Shown: positions 8,380 to 18,736, counted from the first letter of the stretch. The stretch is 64,000 nucleotides of DNA from a bacterium (GCA_029979505.1 JAPOHH010000004.1:1-64000), one strand, 5' to 3'. Notes: generated by a model from the sequence alone, not told the origin. Made by a program: numbers and translations.

Positions 8380-9666
8380 ATGACATTGAGAGCTATTGCG
8401 CATTCATTATTTGAAGAGGCTATAGCTCTCCAAAGTCCATCTAATATTGTTCGTAAATCCTCAGAAACTTATGAACCACATTTTTCTAATGCATCAAGAA
8501 TTTTTCCTGTTGCTATAGGGAAAGCTTCTGTGATGATGATGGATGGATTATTAGAATATCTAAGTAAAAAACATCAATCAAAAATCTACAAACAACCAAT
8601 TGTAGTTAGTAATCCTCAATTAAATAATTCAACTTATGATTTTAAACACATCATTTCATCCCACCCTACACCTGATGACAAGAGCGTTACAGCTTCAAAA
8701 GAAATCTTAGAGTATGTAAGCGAGTCAAATAATAATGATTTAGTCGTCTTTTTGATTAGCGGTGGCGGATCATCATTATTATCTCTACCTGCTGACGGGA
8801 TAGAATTAGAAGATAAAATTGAACTTACAAATTTATTATTGGCGTCTGGATGCAATATAAATGAAATTAATATAGTCAGAAAACATGTTTCTAAAATTAA
8901 GGGTGGTAGATTAAACTCAGCTGCATTACCAAGCAAAACAATTTCTTTGATTATTTCAGATGTTATAAATGATGACTTAAGTTCTATAGCGAGTGGGCCT
9001 ACTGTTGCTGATTCATCTACATTTGCTGACGCTATCAATGTTCTTAATAAGTATAATATCTTTGATAAAGCGCCTCTAACTGTAAGGGAATATCTTAAAA
9101 AAGGCAAAGACAATTCTTCTTATGAAACACCGAAAGCTTTTGATAACAACACAACTGAGATTATAAGTAGTAATAATGTTTTTAAAGAAACATTATATAC
9201 ACTAGCTAAAAATAAGAACTTTAATGTAATGAAAGTAGATAAGCCTTACGAGAACTTAGCAGTGGATGATGCTATAAAGTTATTTGAGCAAGTTAACAGT
9301 ATAAACAATCAAAATACTATTTTAATTTCTGGAGGGGAAACACTTGTAAATCTCACGGGTACCGGAAAAGGAGGAAGGAATCAGGAATTTGCACTTTCTT
9401 TTCTTAAAAAATATATCAATAGCAAATGTAAAAAAGATATTTGTTTATACTCTGTAGGCACAGATGGCATTGATGGTCCAACTGACGCTGCTGGCGCTAT
9501 AGTGGACAACGAAACTTTTAAAAACTACCATAAAAGTAATCTTGATATTGATTTATATTTGTCTAACAATGATTCTTATTCTTTTTTTGAGAAGACCAAA
9601 TCGTTGGTAAAAGTTGGTGCTACCGGTACTAATGTGGCCGATGTTCAAATTACTATAATCAAGTAA
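8380..9666 (+). CDS. gckA: Glycerate 2-kinase (MOFRL family)
   Basis: This 428-residue protein phosphorylates D-glycerate to 2-phosphoglycerate, delivering carbon into lower glycolysis or gluconeogenesis. Family signatures are GKASVMMMDGL near residue 49, the GGGSSLLSLP loop around 128, SDVINDDLSSIASGPTVAD in the middle, and the MOFRL-domain segment SGGETLVNLTGTGKGGRNQE in the last third. It differs from the GlxK/GarK family of E. coli and is the type used in serine-cycle and serine-glyoxylate pathways (also called TtuD). It follows hprA by 9 bp. Its 3' end overlaps the convergent hemL by 8 bp, leaving no room for an intergenic terminator. Confidence 0.9.
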   Translation: MTLRAIAHSLFEEAIALQSPSNIVRKSSETYEPHFSNASRIFPVAIGKASVMMMDGLLEYLSKKHQSKIYKQPIVVSNPQLNNSTYDFKHIISSHPTPDDKSVTASKEILEYVSESNNNDLVVFLISGGGSSLLSLPADGIELEDKIELTNLLLASGCNINEINIVRKHVSKIKGGRLNSAALPSKTISLIISDVINDDLSSIASGPTVADSSTFADAINVLNKYNIFDKAPLTVREYLKKGKDNSSYETPKAFDNNTTEIISSNNVFKETLYTLAKNKNFNVMKVDKPYENLAVDDAIKLFEQVNSINNQNTILISGGETLVNLTGTGKGGRNQEFALSFLKKYINSKCKKDICLYSVGTDGIDGPTDAAGAIVDNETFKNYHKSNLDIDLYLSNNDSYSFFEKTKSLVKVGATGTNVADVQITIIK

Positions 9667-10945
9667 TAGATTTAATAAATTTAGTAAATAATTTATATAC
9701 TTTACTAAAATCCTTTTGAGTGTGAGATTCAGATATAAAACCTGCTTCATAAGCAGAAGGTGCAAAAAAAATGCCGTTATTCAACATGTAATTAAAAAAT
9801 ATATTGAAATGTTTTAAGTTAGAGTTTTTAATATCTTCAATATTTTTAGGTTTATTTTTTGTGAAATATAAACCAAACATTCCTCCCTCTGAATCTGCAT
9901 GAAAAGGGTATTTATTATTTTTTGCAATCTCGTTTAAGCCATCAACAAATGATTTTGTTTTTATATTTAATTTCTTAAAGAAAGATTTATTTGATATGAT
10001 TTTAAGAGTTTCTAGTCCACAATGCATAGCTAATGGGTTACCAGAAAGAGTTCCTGCTTGATAGATAGGGCCATCCGGGGCAAGCATATCCATTATCTTT
10101 GACTTACCACCAAATGCACCGACTGGTAAACCACCTCCTATAACTTTACCAAAGGTTGTAAGATCAGGTTTGATACCGTATATGTGTTGTGCACCTTTAA
10201 AATGAACTCTAAAACCTGTCATAACTTCATCAAATATTAAAAGAGATTTGTTTTTTGTACAGAGTTGTCTAGCTAATTTCAGGAAACTCTTATTTGATTT
10301 TACAAAGTTCATATTCCCAGCAATTGGCTCAATAATTATACATGCAATTTTATTTTTATACTTATTAAATGTTTTCTTTAATAACTCCTTGTCATTATAA
10401 GGTATTGATATTGTATCCTTTGATGAACCTTTTGTTACGCCGATTGAACTTGGCTTACCATAAGTAGTTGCCCCTGAACCAGCCTCCACTAGAAATGCAT
10501 CACCATGACCATGGTAGCAGCCATTAAATTTAATAATAATATCTTTATTTGTATAACCTCTTGCTAATCTTGCTGCACTCATTGTTGCTTCTGTTCCAGA
10601 ATTTACCATTCTTATTTTTTCAACCGAAGGAATATTATTGATTATAAATTCAGCAATTTTTGTTTCAGCCTCATTAGGTGCACCATAAGTTAATCCATTT
10701 GTTGAAATACTACTTAGTTTTTTAAGAATTCGTTTATCACTATGGCCCAGTATCATTGCTCCCCATGATCCTATAAAATCAATGTAGTTATTATTATCAA
10801 TATCTGTGATTGATGATCCCTTTGCTTTTTTAACTATAAACGGAGTTGATGAAACAGCTGAAAATGATCTAACTGGAGAGTTTACTCCACCTGGAATAAT
10901 TTTTTTTGTTTTATTGAATAGAGCTTTTGATTTATTCCTTAGCAT
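9659..10945 (-). CDS. hemL: Glutamate-1-semialdehyde 2,1-aminomutase
   Basis: PLP enzyme of the C5 heme pathway, converting glutamate-1-semialdehyde to 5-aminolevulinate. At 428 residues it has normal family length. Landmarks are IPGGVNSPVRSF (17-28), NSGTEATMSAARLARG (115-130), CYHGHGDAF, IFDEVMTGFR with the PLP aspartate Asp239, and the PLP lysine Lys267 in TTFGKVIGGGLPVGA, equivalent to Lys265 of E. coli. It is preceded by thiE with a 14 bp overlap and is convergent with gckA. The thiE-hemL pairing is a known arrangement in pseudomonads. Confidence 0.95.
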   Translation of the reverse strand: MLRNKSKALFNKTKKIIPGGVNSPVRSFSAVSSTPFIVKKAKGSSITDIDNNNYIDFIGSWGAMILGHSDKRILKKLSSISTNGLTYGAPNEAETKIAEFIINNIPSVEKIRMVNSGTEATMSAARLARGYTNKDIIIKFNGCYHGHGDAFLVEAGSGATTYGKPSSIGVTKGSSKDTISIPYNDKELLKKTFNKYKNKIACIIIEPIAGNMNFVKSNKSFLKLARQLCTKNKSLLIFDEVMTGFRVHFKGAQHIYGIKPDLTTFGKVIGGGLPVGAFGGKSKIMDMLAPDGPIYQAGTLSGNPLAMHCGLETLKIISNKSFFKKLNIKTKSFVDGLNEIAKNNKYPFHADSEGGMFGLYFTKNKPKNIEDIKNSNLKHFNIFFNYMLNNGIFFAPSAYEAGFISESHTQKDFSKVYKLFTKFIKSIT

Positions 10946-11573
10946 TAAAATATCCTTGATATGTAGTTATTGTTTTTTTTATATTATCCACATCTTCTCT
11001 AAATATTCCATCACTTATAGCTATCATATCTGGTTTATAACTTATTATAGATTCTATATTTCTACTATCTATTCCACCAATTATGCAAAAAGGCATCACC
11101 CCATCATCCAAATAATATTTTATTATATTTCTTTTAAGGCTAACTGTTTTACCTTTTGTTTTACTTGAAAAAGCAGCTCCAAGAGAAGCATAAGATATTC
11201 CATAATCTTTTAATTTATTGGTATCATGAATCTCTGAGCCACATGAAAAACCAACAATAGTCTTATCCCCAATTAGATTTTTAATGTTTGTAAGCGAAAG
11301 ATCTGTTCTCCCAATATGCAAACCCGCACCGTCATAATACCTCAATAAATGATAATCATTATTAATTATTAGTTGTACCTCAAAATTATTACAGTAATTG
11401 TATATCTCTGTTAGTAGGTAACGTTTCTTTCTGGAAGAAATATAAGGTGTCCTAAATTGAAAAATTTTTATCCCACTAGATATTACAATAAAACATTTTT
11501 CAAGATAATCATCATCTGAATAAATATAATTTGGTGATATTGGATATATGCCTGTAAGTTTATTTTTTTTCAT
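10932..11573 (-). CDS. thiE: Thiamine phosphate synthase
   Basis: A 213-residue TIM-barrel enzyme that joins HMP-pyrophosphate and thiazole phosphate to give thiamine phosphate. Visible family landmarks are GIYPISP at the start, FQFRTP (38-43, the usual QxR-K region with Lys changed), LIINNDY (68-74, usually INDD), GLHIGRTDL (84-92), FSSKTKG (about 135-141) and FCIIGGID near residue 164. Some core positions differ from consensus, so activity is likely but not certain. It overlaps hemL by 14 bp and is divergent from rubredoxin with a 51 bp gap. Confidence 0.85.
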   Translation of the reverse strand: MKKNKLTGIYPISPNYIYSDDDYLEKCFIVISSGIKIFQFRTPYISSRKKRYLLTEIYNYCNNFEVQLIINNDYHLLRYYDGAGLHIGRTDLSLTNIKNLIGDKTIVGFSCGSEIHDTNKLKDYGISYASLGAAFSSKTKGKTVSLKRNIIKYYLDDGVMPFCIIGGIDSRNIESIISYKPDMIAISDGIFREDVDNIKKTITTYQGYFNAKE

Positions 11574-11624
11574 ACTATCTTTGTGTTGATTAATTATAAC
11601 TAAGAAGTTAATCTTTACGAACTT

Positions 11625-11792
11625 ATGAAGAAGTATCTTTGTTTAATTTGTGGACTTATATATGACGAGTCAAAAGGATGGCCCGAAGATGATATAGAAC
11701 CAGGTACTAAATGGGAAGATGTTCCTGACACTTGGATGTGCCCCGATTGTGGCGCTACTAAATCTGACTTTGACATGATTGAAATCTCATAA
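11625..11792 (+). CDS. rubA: Rubredoxin
   Basis: A 55-residue iron protein starting [10 protein letters not shown]. Both iron-binding knuckles are present: CLICG (Cys6, Cys9) and CPDCG (Cys39, Cys42), with the conserved core [26 protein letters not shown] between them. Rubredoxins carry one electron on an Fe(Cys)4 centre, in aerobes usually to alkane hydroxylases or oxygen/peroxide detoxification enzymes; no obvious partner is adjacent. It is followed after 4 bp by a MATE-family exporter gene. Being only 55 codons it is easily missed in annotation. Confidence 0.95.
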   Translation: MKKYLCLICGLIYDESKGWPEDDIEPGTKWEDVPDTWMCPDCGATKSDFDMIEIS

Positions 11793-11796
11793 AAAT

Positions 11797-13119
11797 ATGC
11801 TTGCTTATTCTATTGATAGGCAAATTCTTAAAATAGCACTACCCTTGGTCTTTTCAAATCTCTCAGTACCTCTTGTGGGATTAGTAGATAATGCCGTTTT
11901 GGGACATCTAAATAGTCCTTTATATCTAGCATCAGCAGGATTAGGTGCAATTATTATGAGTTATATATTGTTTAGTTTTGGCTTCATAAAATCAACAACT
12001 ACTGGATATATCTCCCAGTATGATAATTCGGGAAATGATAAAAAAATAATAACTATCCATCAAATTATTATAATTTCTACACTAATCTCATTTTTATTGC
12101 TTTTTTTTAAAGATGCGTTGATATGGTATTCTCTATCAATTTTAGGGGAGCCAGGCGCTATTAATAATAATGCCGCAGTTTATTTGGATATAAGATTTTG
12201 GTCCATACCTGCAATCTTTTTAAGAGATATCTTTATAGGGTATCTTATCGGGATCAAAAGAGTCTCAACAGCCATGAAAATAATAATCACAATAAATTTA
12301 TTAAATATTATTCTAGATTACTATTTTGTTTTTATTTTAAATATGAACATTGAAGGTGTAGCTTATGCCTCTTTAATTTCTGAGTCCTCAATAATTATTT
12401 TTATCATTATATTTTTAATCAATGATAGAGGCTTTCTGAACAAAAGGATATTTAAAGAATCAGTAAGTAGTTTCACTAGTTTAAAAAATAAACTTTTAGT
12501 TAATGGCAATATGTTTATAAGATCTGTTATGTTAATGACTTGTTTTGCTCATTTCATGAGTTTAAGTGCTGATTATGGCGAGATTGTGCTTGCCGCAAAT
12601 ACTATATTATTAAATTTATTTTTTATCTTCTCATACGGGATAGATGCATTTGCTCATGCAAGTGAAGTAATGGTTGGAAACTCTGTTGGCGAGAATAATG
12701 TTCAGAAGTATGATTCGGTTGTTAGATCTAGTTTTAAATTTACACTTATTATTTCTTTTATGTTCATATCTATTTTCATATTATTTTCAAGTAACATATT
12801 AGGCTTAATAACATCTCACATAGATGTTATACAAAAAGCAGAACAAAATTTCTTTTTTTTACTATTAGTCATAATTTTTGGCTCTATCGCTTTTTGTATA
12901 GATGGCATATTAATCGGTGGCCTTCAACATCAGCTTATGAGAAACATTATGGTAATATCTGGGCTGGTTTATTTCTCCAGTATCTATGTTTTGAAATCTG
13001 ATATAGGCTCCTTAATATGGTACCCATTTATCCTTTTTTTCCTAACTCGTAGTATTCTTCTCTTTTTATACCTTAACCATACTCGAAGAGTATTATTTAG
13101 CAGAAATGCCTCTTTATAG
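11797..13119 (+). CDS. MATE family efflux protein, DinF-like
   Basis: A multidrug/organic cation exporter type protein with about twelve hydrophobic segments over 440 residues. The N-terminal pattern ILKIALPLVFSNLSVPLVGLVDNAVLGHL is typical of the DinF branch of MATE transporters (NorM-like ion-coupled antiporters). I use the ATG at 11797, 4 bp after the rubredoxin stop; an upstream TTG at 11779 would lie inside the rubredoxin gene and adds six residues. Substrate is not predictable. A paired role with rubredoxin is not implied; shared transcription is likely from spacing. Confidence 0.88.
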   Translation: MLAYSIDRQILKIALPLVFSNLSVPLVGLVDNAVLGHLNSPLYLASAGLGAIIMSYILFSFGFIKSTTTGYISQYDNSGNDKKIITIHQIIIISTLISFLLLFFKDALIWYSLSILGEPGAINNNAAVYLDIRFWSIPAIFLRDIFIGYLIGIKRVSTAMKIIITINLLNIILDYYFVFILNMNIEGVAYASLISESSIIIFIIIFLINDRGFLNKRIFKESVSSFTSLKNKLLVNGNMFIRSVMLMTCFAHFMSLSADYGEIVLAANTILLNLFFIFSYGIDAFAHASEVMVGNSVGENNVQKYDSVVRSSFKFTLIISFMFISIFILFSSNILGLITSHIDVIQKAEQNFFFLLLVIIFGSIAFCIDGILIGGLQHQLMRNIMVISGLVYFSSIYVLKSDIGSLIWYPFILFFLTRSILLFLYLNHTRRVLFSRNASL

Positions 13120-13180
13120 AACCAAGAGTTATGTTATAGTGTCCACTTAAATATTCGTAATTATACATACGGAGGGAATT

Positions 13181-13522
13181 ATGGTATTCGGATTTTTTAA
13201 GAAAAAGGAACCTGTAAAAGTTACAGTCAAAGGATCTGGTGAGACTTTTACTTGTAATCCAGATGAACTATTAATGAAAGCGGCTTTAAGACAAAACATT
13301 GCTTGGCCTTGTTCATGTAAAGTAGGCAGCTGTGGCTCATGTAGAGCTACAATAACCGATGGTGAAGGCAAGTACCCATCTAGCCCGTGCGATCCAACTG
13401 CGTTACTTACAAAAGATGAAATGGCGAATGGCATGGTTATAGCATGTCAATGGACACCAACAACAGATATCACAGTTGATGTTAAAATTGGTGGTGAGGC
13501 TGATAAAAGAGGTATGATTTAG
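13181..13522 (+). CDS. 2Fe-2S ferredoxin (plant-type fold)
   Basis: The 113-residue protein holds the beta-grasp ferredoxin cluster motif: Cys46, Cys51 and Cys54 (CKVGSCGSC) and a distal Cys89 (VIACQW). An extra Cys44 lies two residues before the motif. A strong ribosome-binding site GGAGGGAA precedes the ATG by 4 bases. The N-terminus MVFGFFKKKEPVKVTVKGSG and a C-terminal extension distinguish it from adrenodoxin-type Fdx of the isc operon. The partner reductase or oxygenase is not in the window. Its 3' end overlaps the convergent plsC by 4 bp. The gene is preceded by a 61 bp gap and is probably transcribed alone. Confidence 0.9.
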   Translation: MVFGFFKKKEPVKVTVKGSGETFTCNPDELLMKAALRQNIAWPCSCKVGSCGSCRATITDGEGKYPSSPCDPTALLTKDEMANGMVIACQWTPTTDITVDVKIGGEADKRGMI

Positions 13523-14292
13523 CAGTCAAGCTTATCAAGCTCTTTATTAATTTTATCCTCGGTCAAACTAGTAAGTTTTATGAAATCATAGTCTCGTGTA
13601 TTAACTTTTTCAAGAAAGTGCAATATTACATGAGACTTAGGTTTCATAAGAAAATCCAAATATAACCTTATCATTTCACCTTTCTGACTTTTTTCAGAAA
13701 TATCATTTGAATAGCTTGTGTCACCGGGATAACTTTTAGGATATCTTATCACTACAGGCTGTATTGATATCTGTCTGTTTTCAACTGCTTTAAATAGTTT
13801 AGAATGAAATTTTTTGATTCTCCTACCATTTCCAATTCTTCCCTCTGGAAAAAAAAAAATTTTTTTCCCTGAATCCAGCCTTTTCTGCATTTCACTAATA
13901 ATTTTTTTAGACTCTATATTGTCTCCTCGCTTTATATATAAAGTACCTGTTCTTGAAGCTAAATTCCCAATTATAGGCCAATTAGCTATTTCGCTTTTTG
14001 CAACGAAATTAACGGGGAGTAATTTATTCAGAATAATGATATCCAGATATGTCACATGGTTAGAAACATATAAGTCTGCTGAATTATCAATGTTTCCAGT
14101 AATGATAGTTCTTATGCCTAATAATATGGAAAGAATTTTCATCCATAGCATCATCACGAGATAGTGAGATTTTTTGAAATTGGATATGTCTCTAGGATAA
14201 AAATTAATAGCTAACAATCCAAAAGTAATTAACAAAACTAATAAAGGAAGGCGGATTAGTAACAGAACTATAGATATAATTAGTTTAAACAT
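13519..14292 (-). CDS. plsC: 1-acyl-sn-glycerol-3-phosphate acyltransferase (PlsC family)
   Basis: A 257-residue membrane-associated acyltransferase that esterifies lysophosphatidate in phospholipid synthesis. The catalytic HX4D motif is His79 to Asp84 (NHVTYLD) and the substrate-binding FPEG motif is at 148-151 ([11 protein letters not shown]). A hydrophobic N-terminal segment (about residues 3-32) anchors it to the inner membrane. It overlaps the upstream yyaL-like gene by 8 bp on the same strand. PlsC paralogues also acylate ornithine or haemolysin-like substrates, so the exact acyl acceptor is inferred. Confidence 0.87.
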   Translation of the reverse strand: MFKLIISIVLLLIRLPLLVLLITFGLLAINFYPRDISNFKKSHYLVMMLWMKILSILLGIRTIITGNIDNSADLYVSNHVTYLDIIILNKLLPVNFVAKSEIANWPIIGNLASRTGTLYIKRGDNIESKKIISEMQKRLDSGKKIFFFPEGRIGNGRRIKKFHSKLFKAVENRQISIQPVVIRYPKSYPGDTSYSNDISEKSQKGEMIRLYLDFLMKPKSHVILHFLEKVNTRDYDFIKLTSLTEDKINKELDKLDC

Positions 14293-16282
14293 TTAAAGAT
14301 TGAATAAAGTCTTCAAGGTTAATTATAGGTGCTGAGCATGTCGCACCTTTACAAATATAAGCCGTAAAATCTGACGAGGCTTTCTTAGAATCAATAGCGT
14401 CTGGTAAGTCATTATCGTTGACATTTATATGAATTATATATTTTTTATAATATCCTTTATTGTTTTTGATTAAACTCCAAGAATCTTCATTACACCTAAT
14501 AATGATTATCTCTTTTTCTATATTATTATTATTTAATAAATTTATTGCACTGACATTAGACGTTAAATTGTCTCCAAATGTTTTGCGAACATAATCTATT
14601 GACCTATGTGCAGATTCTATAAAGCTGTTTTCACCTGAAATATACCCCATACTTAGCAATGTGTCAGTCGCATATACTAGTCCTGATGGCACAGAATCAT
14701 CTGAAATAGATTTTGGTCGGTAAAAAAGTTTCTCGTGATGATTAGATGTAAAAAAGTAGCCTCCCTTTTCAGCATCTTCAAAATTATTTATTAAATCATT
14801 GCATATCCTTTTACAAATATCATAATGTTCCTTACTCCATTTAATAGATAAATAGTCAATCAAAGAAGAACCAAGCATAGCATAGTCATCCAGATAACCT
14901 GGGAAGCAGGCTTCTTCATTAAAGCATGAAAAAATCTCATTATGAGTAATCATTTCTTTGAAAATGAAATTGAAAGCTTTATCTATAACATCTAAAACTT
15001 TTTTATCATTAGTTAGTTTATAGAGATTAATTAGTCCTTTTATGTAAAGACAATTCCACGAAAGTAGGATTTTTTTATCTATACCTGGCATTATTTTATT
15101 ACTTCTTAGTTGTGAAAACTTAGTCATTATTTTTTCAAACTTATGAAAGTTTCTTTTATAATCAGATTCTTTTTTTCTATAAACATGTAAGTGGTATGCT
15201 CCCTCAAAGTTTGTTTTCTTTGAATCCGTGAAGTATTTTTCTATAAGTTGTATTTCGCTACTATCAAAATTCTCGTTTATTTCTTCACTTGAAAACACAT
15301 AATATTTACCTTCTTCTCCTTCAGAGTCAGCGTCAATTGTAGAAAAGAAACAACCATTCTCAGCAGTCATAAACTTATTAACCCAATGAAATATTTCTTT
15401 TGCTTTTTTTAAGTAGAACGAATCATTAAATTTATCATAGCTGTCACATAGAACACTCATCATTGGACCATTATCGTACAGCATCTTTTCAAAGTGAGGT
15501 ATCATAAAAAGATCATCAACAGAGTATCGAAAAAAACCACCATCAACAGGATCATTTATACCACTGACACACATCCTATCAAGAGTATATAAAATCTTTT
15601 TTTCATCTAATTCAGAAACGCTATTGTTGATACAAAAAGATAAAGATGGAAAATGTGGAAACTTAGGAGATGATCCAAACCCGCCGTTTACCGTATCTAT
15701 TATTGAATTTAATTGTGTTTTTAGAGTTTGTATTGTCGCTTCATTAATCTCAATACTGCTAGACTCTCGTTCTTGTAATTTATTAAAAACATCCAAGACA
15801 TTAACATTCTGTGATTTTATTTCATCTTGATTATTAGTGTAAAAATCTATAACCCTAGTTAATATCTTTTTAAAAGAAAGCATCCCATACTTATCCTCTT
15901 TAGGAAAATAGGTTCCTCCAAAAAAGGGAAATTTGTCATAATCCATAAATATTGTTAGTGGCCAACCTCCATTTTTACCAGTAATAATTGATTGCGACAT
16001 TTGATAAATCTTGTCTATATCAGGCCTTTCTTCTCTGTCTACTTTAATATTAATAAATTCTTTATTAAGAATATCAGCAGTTTCTTGATCCTCAAATGAC
16101 TCGTGAGCCATGACATGGCACCAGTGACATGCTGAGTATCCAATTGATAACATAATGGGTTTATTTTGTTCTTTTGCGGTTAGAAACGCTTCATTACACC
16201 ACGGATACCAATTTACAGGATTATCTTTATGTTGGCGAAGGTACAAGCTTTTTTCTTTATTAAGTTTATTTAATTCTTTCAT
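14285..16282 (-). CDS. Thioredoxin-domain/DUF255 protein, YyaL/SSP411 family
   Basis: This 665-residue cytosolic protein has an N-terminal thioredoxin-like DUF255 domain with the signature [16 protein letters not shown] (Cys52 and Cys55), followed by [17 protein letters not shown] and [10 protein letters not shown]. The remainder is an alpha/alpha six-hairpin (glycosidase-like) domain with [22 protein letters not shown] and [14 protein letters not shown] motifs. Members are conserved from bacteria to mammals (spermatogenesis-associated protein 20), but their reaction is unknown. It lies upstream of plsC with an 8 bp overlap and is divergent from lgt with a 35 bp gap. Confidence 0.9.
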   Translation of the reverse strand: MKELNKLNKEKSLYLRQHKDNPVNWYPWCNEAFLTAKEQNKPIMLSIGYSACHWCHVMAHESFEDQETADILNKEFINIKVDREERPDIDKIYQMSQSIITGKNGGWPLTIFMDYDKFPFFGGTYFPKEDKYGMLSFKKILTRVIDFYTNNQDEIKSQNVNVLDVFNKLQERESSSIEINEATIQTLKTQLNSIIDTVNGGFGSSPKFPHFPSLSFCINNSVSELDEKKILYTLDRMCVSGINDPVDGGFFRYSVDDLFMIPHFEKMLYDNGPMMSVLCDSYDKFNDSFYLKKAKEIFHWVNKFMTAENGCFFSTIDADSEGEEGKYYVFSSEEINENFDSSEIQLIEKYFTDSKKTNFEGAYHLHVYRKKESDYKRNFHKFEKIMTKFSQLRSNKIMPGIDKKILLSWNCLYIKGLINLYKLTNDKKVLDVIDKAFNFIFKEMITHNEIFSCFNEEACFPGYLDDYAMLGSSLIDYLSIKWSKEHYDICKRICNDLINNFEDAEKGGYFFTSNHHEKLFYRPKSISDDSVPSGLVYATDTLLSMGYISGENSFIESAHRSIDYVRKTFGDNLTSNVSAINLLNNNNIEKEIIIIRCNEDSWSLIKNNKGYYKKYIIHINVNDNDLPDAIDSKKASSDFTAYICKGATCSAPIINLEDFIQSLNV

Positions 16283-16317
16283 TTAAGTTTATCGTTACTG
16301 TTATAATCTATAGTCTC

Positions 16318-17091
16318 ATGACATATATTCACAATATTAATCCTGTTATGTTTGAAATCTTTTCAATTAAACTTTATTGGTATGGATTTATGTATGCTTT
16401 ATCATTCATCATTATAGACTATTTAATTGTTTCAGAATCAAAAAATAAAAAAAATGTCTTAAATAAAAATCAGGCTGAAAAATTTACAATAATTATTCTC
16501 TTTTTTGCCATTTTAGGCGGAAGACTTGGCTATGTATTTTTCTATGACTTTAATTACTTCTCCACGAATATAATTAGTATATTTTCTATTTGGGAAGGCG
16601 GAATGTCTTTTCATGGAGGACTTTTAGGTGCAGCATTAGGTACACTATATTTTTCTAAAACTAATGGTTTACAATTTTTTGACGTATCAGATTTAATTTC
16701 ATTATATGCACCTATAGGTTTATTTTTTGGCAGATTAGGAAACTTTATAAATGCAGAACTATATGGTGTGCAAACATCTGGATTATGGGGTGTAATTTTT
16801 CCAACGGTTGACAATAACCTTAGACACCCAACTATGCTTTACGAAGCTTTTTTGGAAGGTATTATTCTTTTTATTATTTTAATGTTTATTCGACAAAAAA
16901 AAATAAAAGCTGGTCTCATTACAGGTTATTTCTTAATATTCTATTCAATATTTAGATTTGGAGTAGAGTTTATTCGATTGCCGGATGCACATATTGGTTA
17001 TATCTATTATGATTGGGTTACTATGGGACATTTATTAACAATTCCTATGTTTATTTTAGGGACGATATTAATTATTAGAAAATCAGCATGA
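16318..17091 (+). CDS. lgt: Prolipoprotein diacylglyceryl transferase
   Basis: Inner-membrane enzyme transferring diacylglycerol from phosphatidylglycerol to the lipobox cysteine of prolipoproteins. The 257-residue protein has about seven membrane segments, the essential histidine in SFHGGLLGA (His99), [11 protein letters not shown] near residue 67, and the Lgt signature [13 protein letters not shown] (138-150). The E. coli order lgt-thyA is conserved, and the two genes overlap as ATGA. No Shine-Dalgarno sequence is seen before the ATG. A TATAAT at 16302-16307 lies only 10 bases upstream of the start, which could give a very short leader. Confidence 0.95.
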   Translation: MTYIHNINPVMFEIFSIKLYWYGFMYALSFIIIDYLIVSESKNKKNVLNKNQAEKFTIIILFFAILGGRLGYVFFYDFNYFSTNIISIFSIWEGGMSFHGGLLGAALGTLYFSKTNGLQFFDVSDLISLYAPIGLFFGRLGNFINAELYGVQTSGLWGVIFPTVDNNLRHPTMLYEAFLEGIILFIILMFIRQKKIKAGLITGYFLIFYSIFRFGVEFIRLPDAHIGYIYYDWVTMGHLLTIPMFILGTILIIRKSA

Positions 17092-17882
17092 AACAGTATT
17101 TAGATCTATTGCAAAAAATATTAGATGAAGGCTCTAATAAAGATGACAGGACTGGCACGGGAACTCTATCTTATTTCGGCCATCAAATGAGGTTTAATTT
17201 ACAAGACGGCTTTCCTTTAGTTACAACTAAGAAGATTCACTTTCCATCTGTAGTACATGAACTTCTCTGGTTTCTCAAAGGAGATTCAAACATAAAATAT
17301 TTAAAAGATAATAATGTTAGCATATGGGATGAATGGGCAGATGAAGATGGTGAATTAGGAAGAGTTTATGGAGTTCAATGGCGATCATGGCTAGACTCAG
17401 AGGGAAATCAAATTGATCAAATAAAAAATTTAATCAATTCTCTGAAAAATAATCCTAATTCAAGGAGACATATTGTTTCAGCATGGAATGTGGGAGATCT
17501 AGATAAAATGAAGCTTCCACCATGTCATGCTCTGTTTCAATTCTATCTTGTTGATAACAGACTATCGTGTCAACTTTATCAGAGGAGCGCAGATGTTTTT
17601 CTTGGCGTACCATTTAACATTGCTTCCTACTCCCTTCTTACAATTCTGATTGCTAAAAGTCTAAACTTTGATCTGGGAGACTTTATTCATACTATAGGTG
17701 ATGCTCATTTATATGTTAATCACATAGAACAAGCTAAGTTACAACTACAAAGAAAGCCACATAAGTTATCAACTATAATGATTTTAAATAAGCGTGATGA
17801 TATTTTCTCTTATCAGTATAACGATATTAAATTAATTGATTATGATCCTTATGAACATATCAAGGCTCCGGTTTCAGTTTAA
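17088..17882 (+). CDS. thyA: Thymidylate synthase
   Basis: Converts dUMP and 5,10-methylene-tetrahydrofolate to dTMP and dihydrofolate. The 264-residue length is exactly that of E. coli ThyA, and the nucleophile Cys146 falls in the same position ([11 protein letters not shown]). Other landmarks are [14 protein letters not shown] (20-33), RRHIVSAWN (126-134), [13 protein letters not shown] (about 166-178) and [11 protein letters not shown]. Its start overlaps the lgt stop by 4 bp. It is followed 6 bp later by folA, the enzyme that recycles its dihydrofolate product. Confidence 0.98.
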   Translation: MKQYLDLLQKILDEGSNKDDRTGTGTLSYFGHQMRFNLQDGFPLVTTKKIHFPSVVHELLWFLKGDSNIKYLKDNNVSIWDEWADEDGELGRVYGVQWRSWLDSEGNQIDQIKNLINSLKNNPNSRRHIVSAWNVGDLDKMKLPPCHALFQFYLVDNRLSCQLYQRSADVFLGVPFNIASYSLLTILIAKSLNFDLGDFIHTIGDAHLYVNHIEQAKLQLQRKPHKLSTIMILNKRDDIFSYQYNDIKLIDYDPYEHIKAPVSV

Positions 17883-17888
17883 TCTACA

Positions 17889-18371
17889 ATGACAATTAAA
17901 ATAATTTCAGCTATGAGTTCTAATTATATAATTGGAAGTAATGGTCAGATTCCTTGGTTTATTAAGGGAGAGCTAAAACGTTTTAAAGAAATTACAATGA
18001 ACCATAATGTGATTATGGGAAGAAAGACATATGATTCAATCGGTAAAATTTTAGAAAAAAGGAAAAATATTATTATTTCTAAAAATAAAAATTTAAAAAT
18101 TAAGGGAGCATGCATTGTATCTAGCTTTGATGATGCTATCAAAGCATGTGAACCAGATAAAGATATTTTTGTTATAGGGGGTTCCAAGATATATGAAACA
18201 GCTATGAATTACTGTCATTATTTGTTACTGACAGTTATTCATAAGGAGTTTGACGGCGACACTATCTTTCCGAAATTCGATAAACAGAAATGGCGTCTCA
18301 TTGATGAAACAAGAAACTATGACATAGAGAACAAATTCTCTTATTCATATCTTACATTTATATCTCAATGA
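17889..18371 (+). CDS. folA: Dihydrofolate reductase
   Basis: A 160-residue enzyme reducing dihydrofolate to tetrahydrofolate with NADPH. It shows IISAMSSNYIIGSNGQIPW at the start, MGRKTYDSIG (about 38-47, NADPH binding), FVIGGSKIYE (about 96-105) and a C-terminal FSYSYLTF strand. The catalytic acid is Glu28 rather than the Asp27 of E. coli; both occur in the family. It lies 6 bp after thyA, a functional pair, and its last 7 bp overlap the convergent apaG. Confidence 0.94.
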   Translation: MTIKIISAMSSNYIIGSNGQIPWFIKGELKRFKEITMNHNVIMGRKTYDSIGKILEKRKNIIISKNKNLKIKGACIVSSFDDAIKACEPDKDIFVIGGSKIYETAMNYCHYLLLTVIHKEFDGDTIFPKFDKQKWRLIDETRNYDIENKFSYSYLTFISQ

Positions 18372-18736
18372 ATTATTCTTGGTATTGATAGAACAAACTC
18401 AGGGATGACAGCATCAAAATAATTATCTTCATCGTCAATCATATGATAACTGCCTTTCATTGTACCAAGAGACGTCTCAATCATTGTGCCACTGGTATAC
18501 TGAAATTCATCACCAGGACTTATATCAGGCTGTTCACCAATAACTCCCTCACCTTTCACATCTTGTATCTTCCCATTGTCATCCTTTATAATCCAATGTC
18601 TCGATAATAGCTTAGCTTTTTTATTACCTTTATTTTTTATTAATACTGTATATAAAAAGTAGTATTTATTTTCATCAGGGTTTGACTCACTACTAAGATA
18701 TGTAGTTTCCACATTAATTTCAATTGAATCATTCAT
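18365..18736 (-). CDS. apaG: ApaG family protein
   Basis: A single fibronectin-like beta-sandwich domain of 123 residues. Family motifs include SRHWIIKDDNGKIQDVKGEG (about 45-64), GVIGEQPDISPGDEFQYTSG and MKGSYHMIDDED. ApaG is linked by neighbourhood to diadenosine tetraphosphatase ApaH and dimethyladenosine transferase KsgA in enterobacteria; its own biochemical role is unclear. Here it neither adjoins apaH nor ksgA but is convergent with folA (7 bp overlap), as folA lies close to apaH-apaG in E. coli. It overlaps the upstream Sel1-repeat gene by 8 bp. Confidence 0.93.
   Translation of the reverse strand: MNDSIEINVETTYLSSESNPDENKYYFLYTVLIKNKGNKKAKLLSRHWIIKDDNGKIQDVKGEGVIGEQPDISPGDEFQYTSGTMIETSLGTMKGSYHMIDDEDNYFDAVIPEFVLSIPRIIH

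Noticed and set aside
8634..9113. 159-codon frame antisense to gckA
   Set aside because: It lies wholly inside the strongly supported glycerate kinase gene, lacks any family pattern, and mirrors its codon bias.
11779..11796. TTG start for the MATE gene
   Set aside because: It would begin inside the rubredoxin coding sequence; the ATG at 11797 fits spacing and family N-terminus better.
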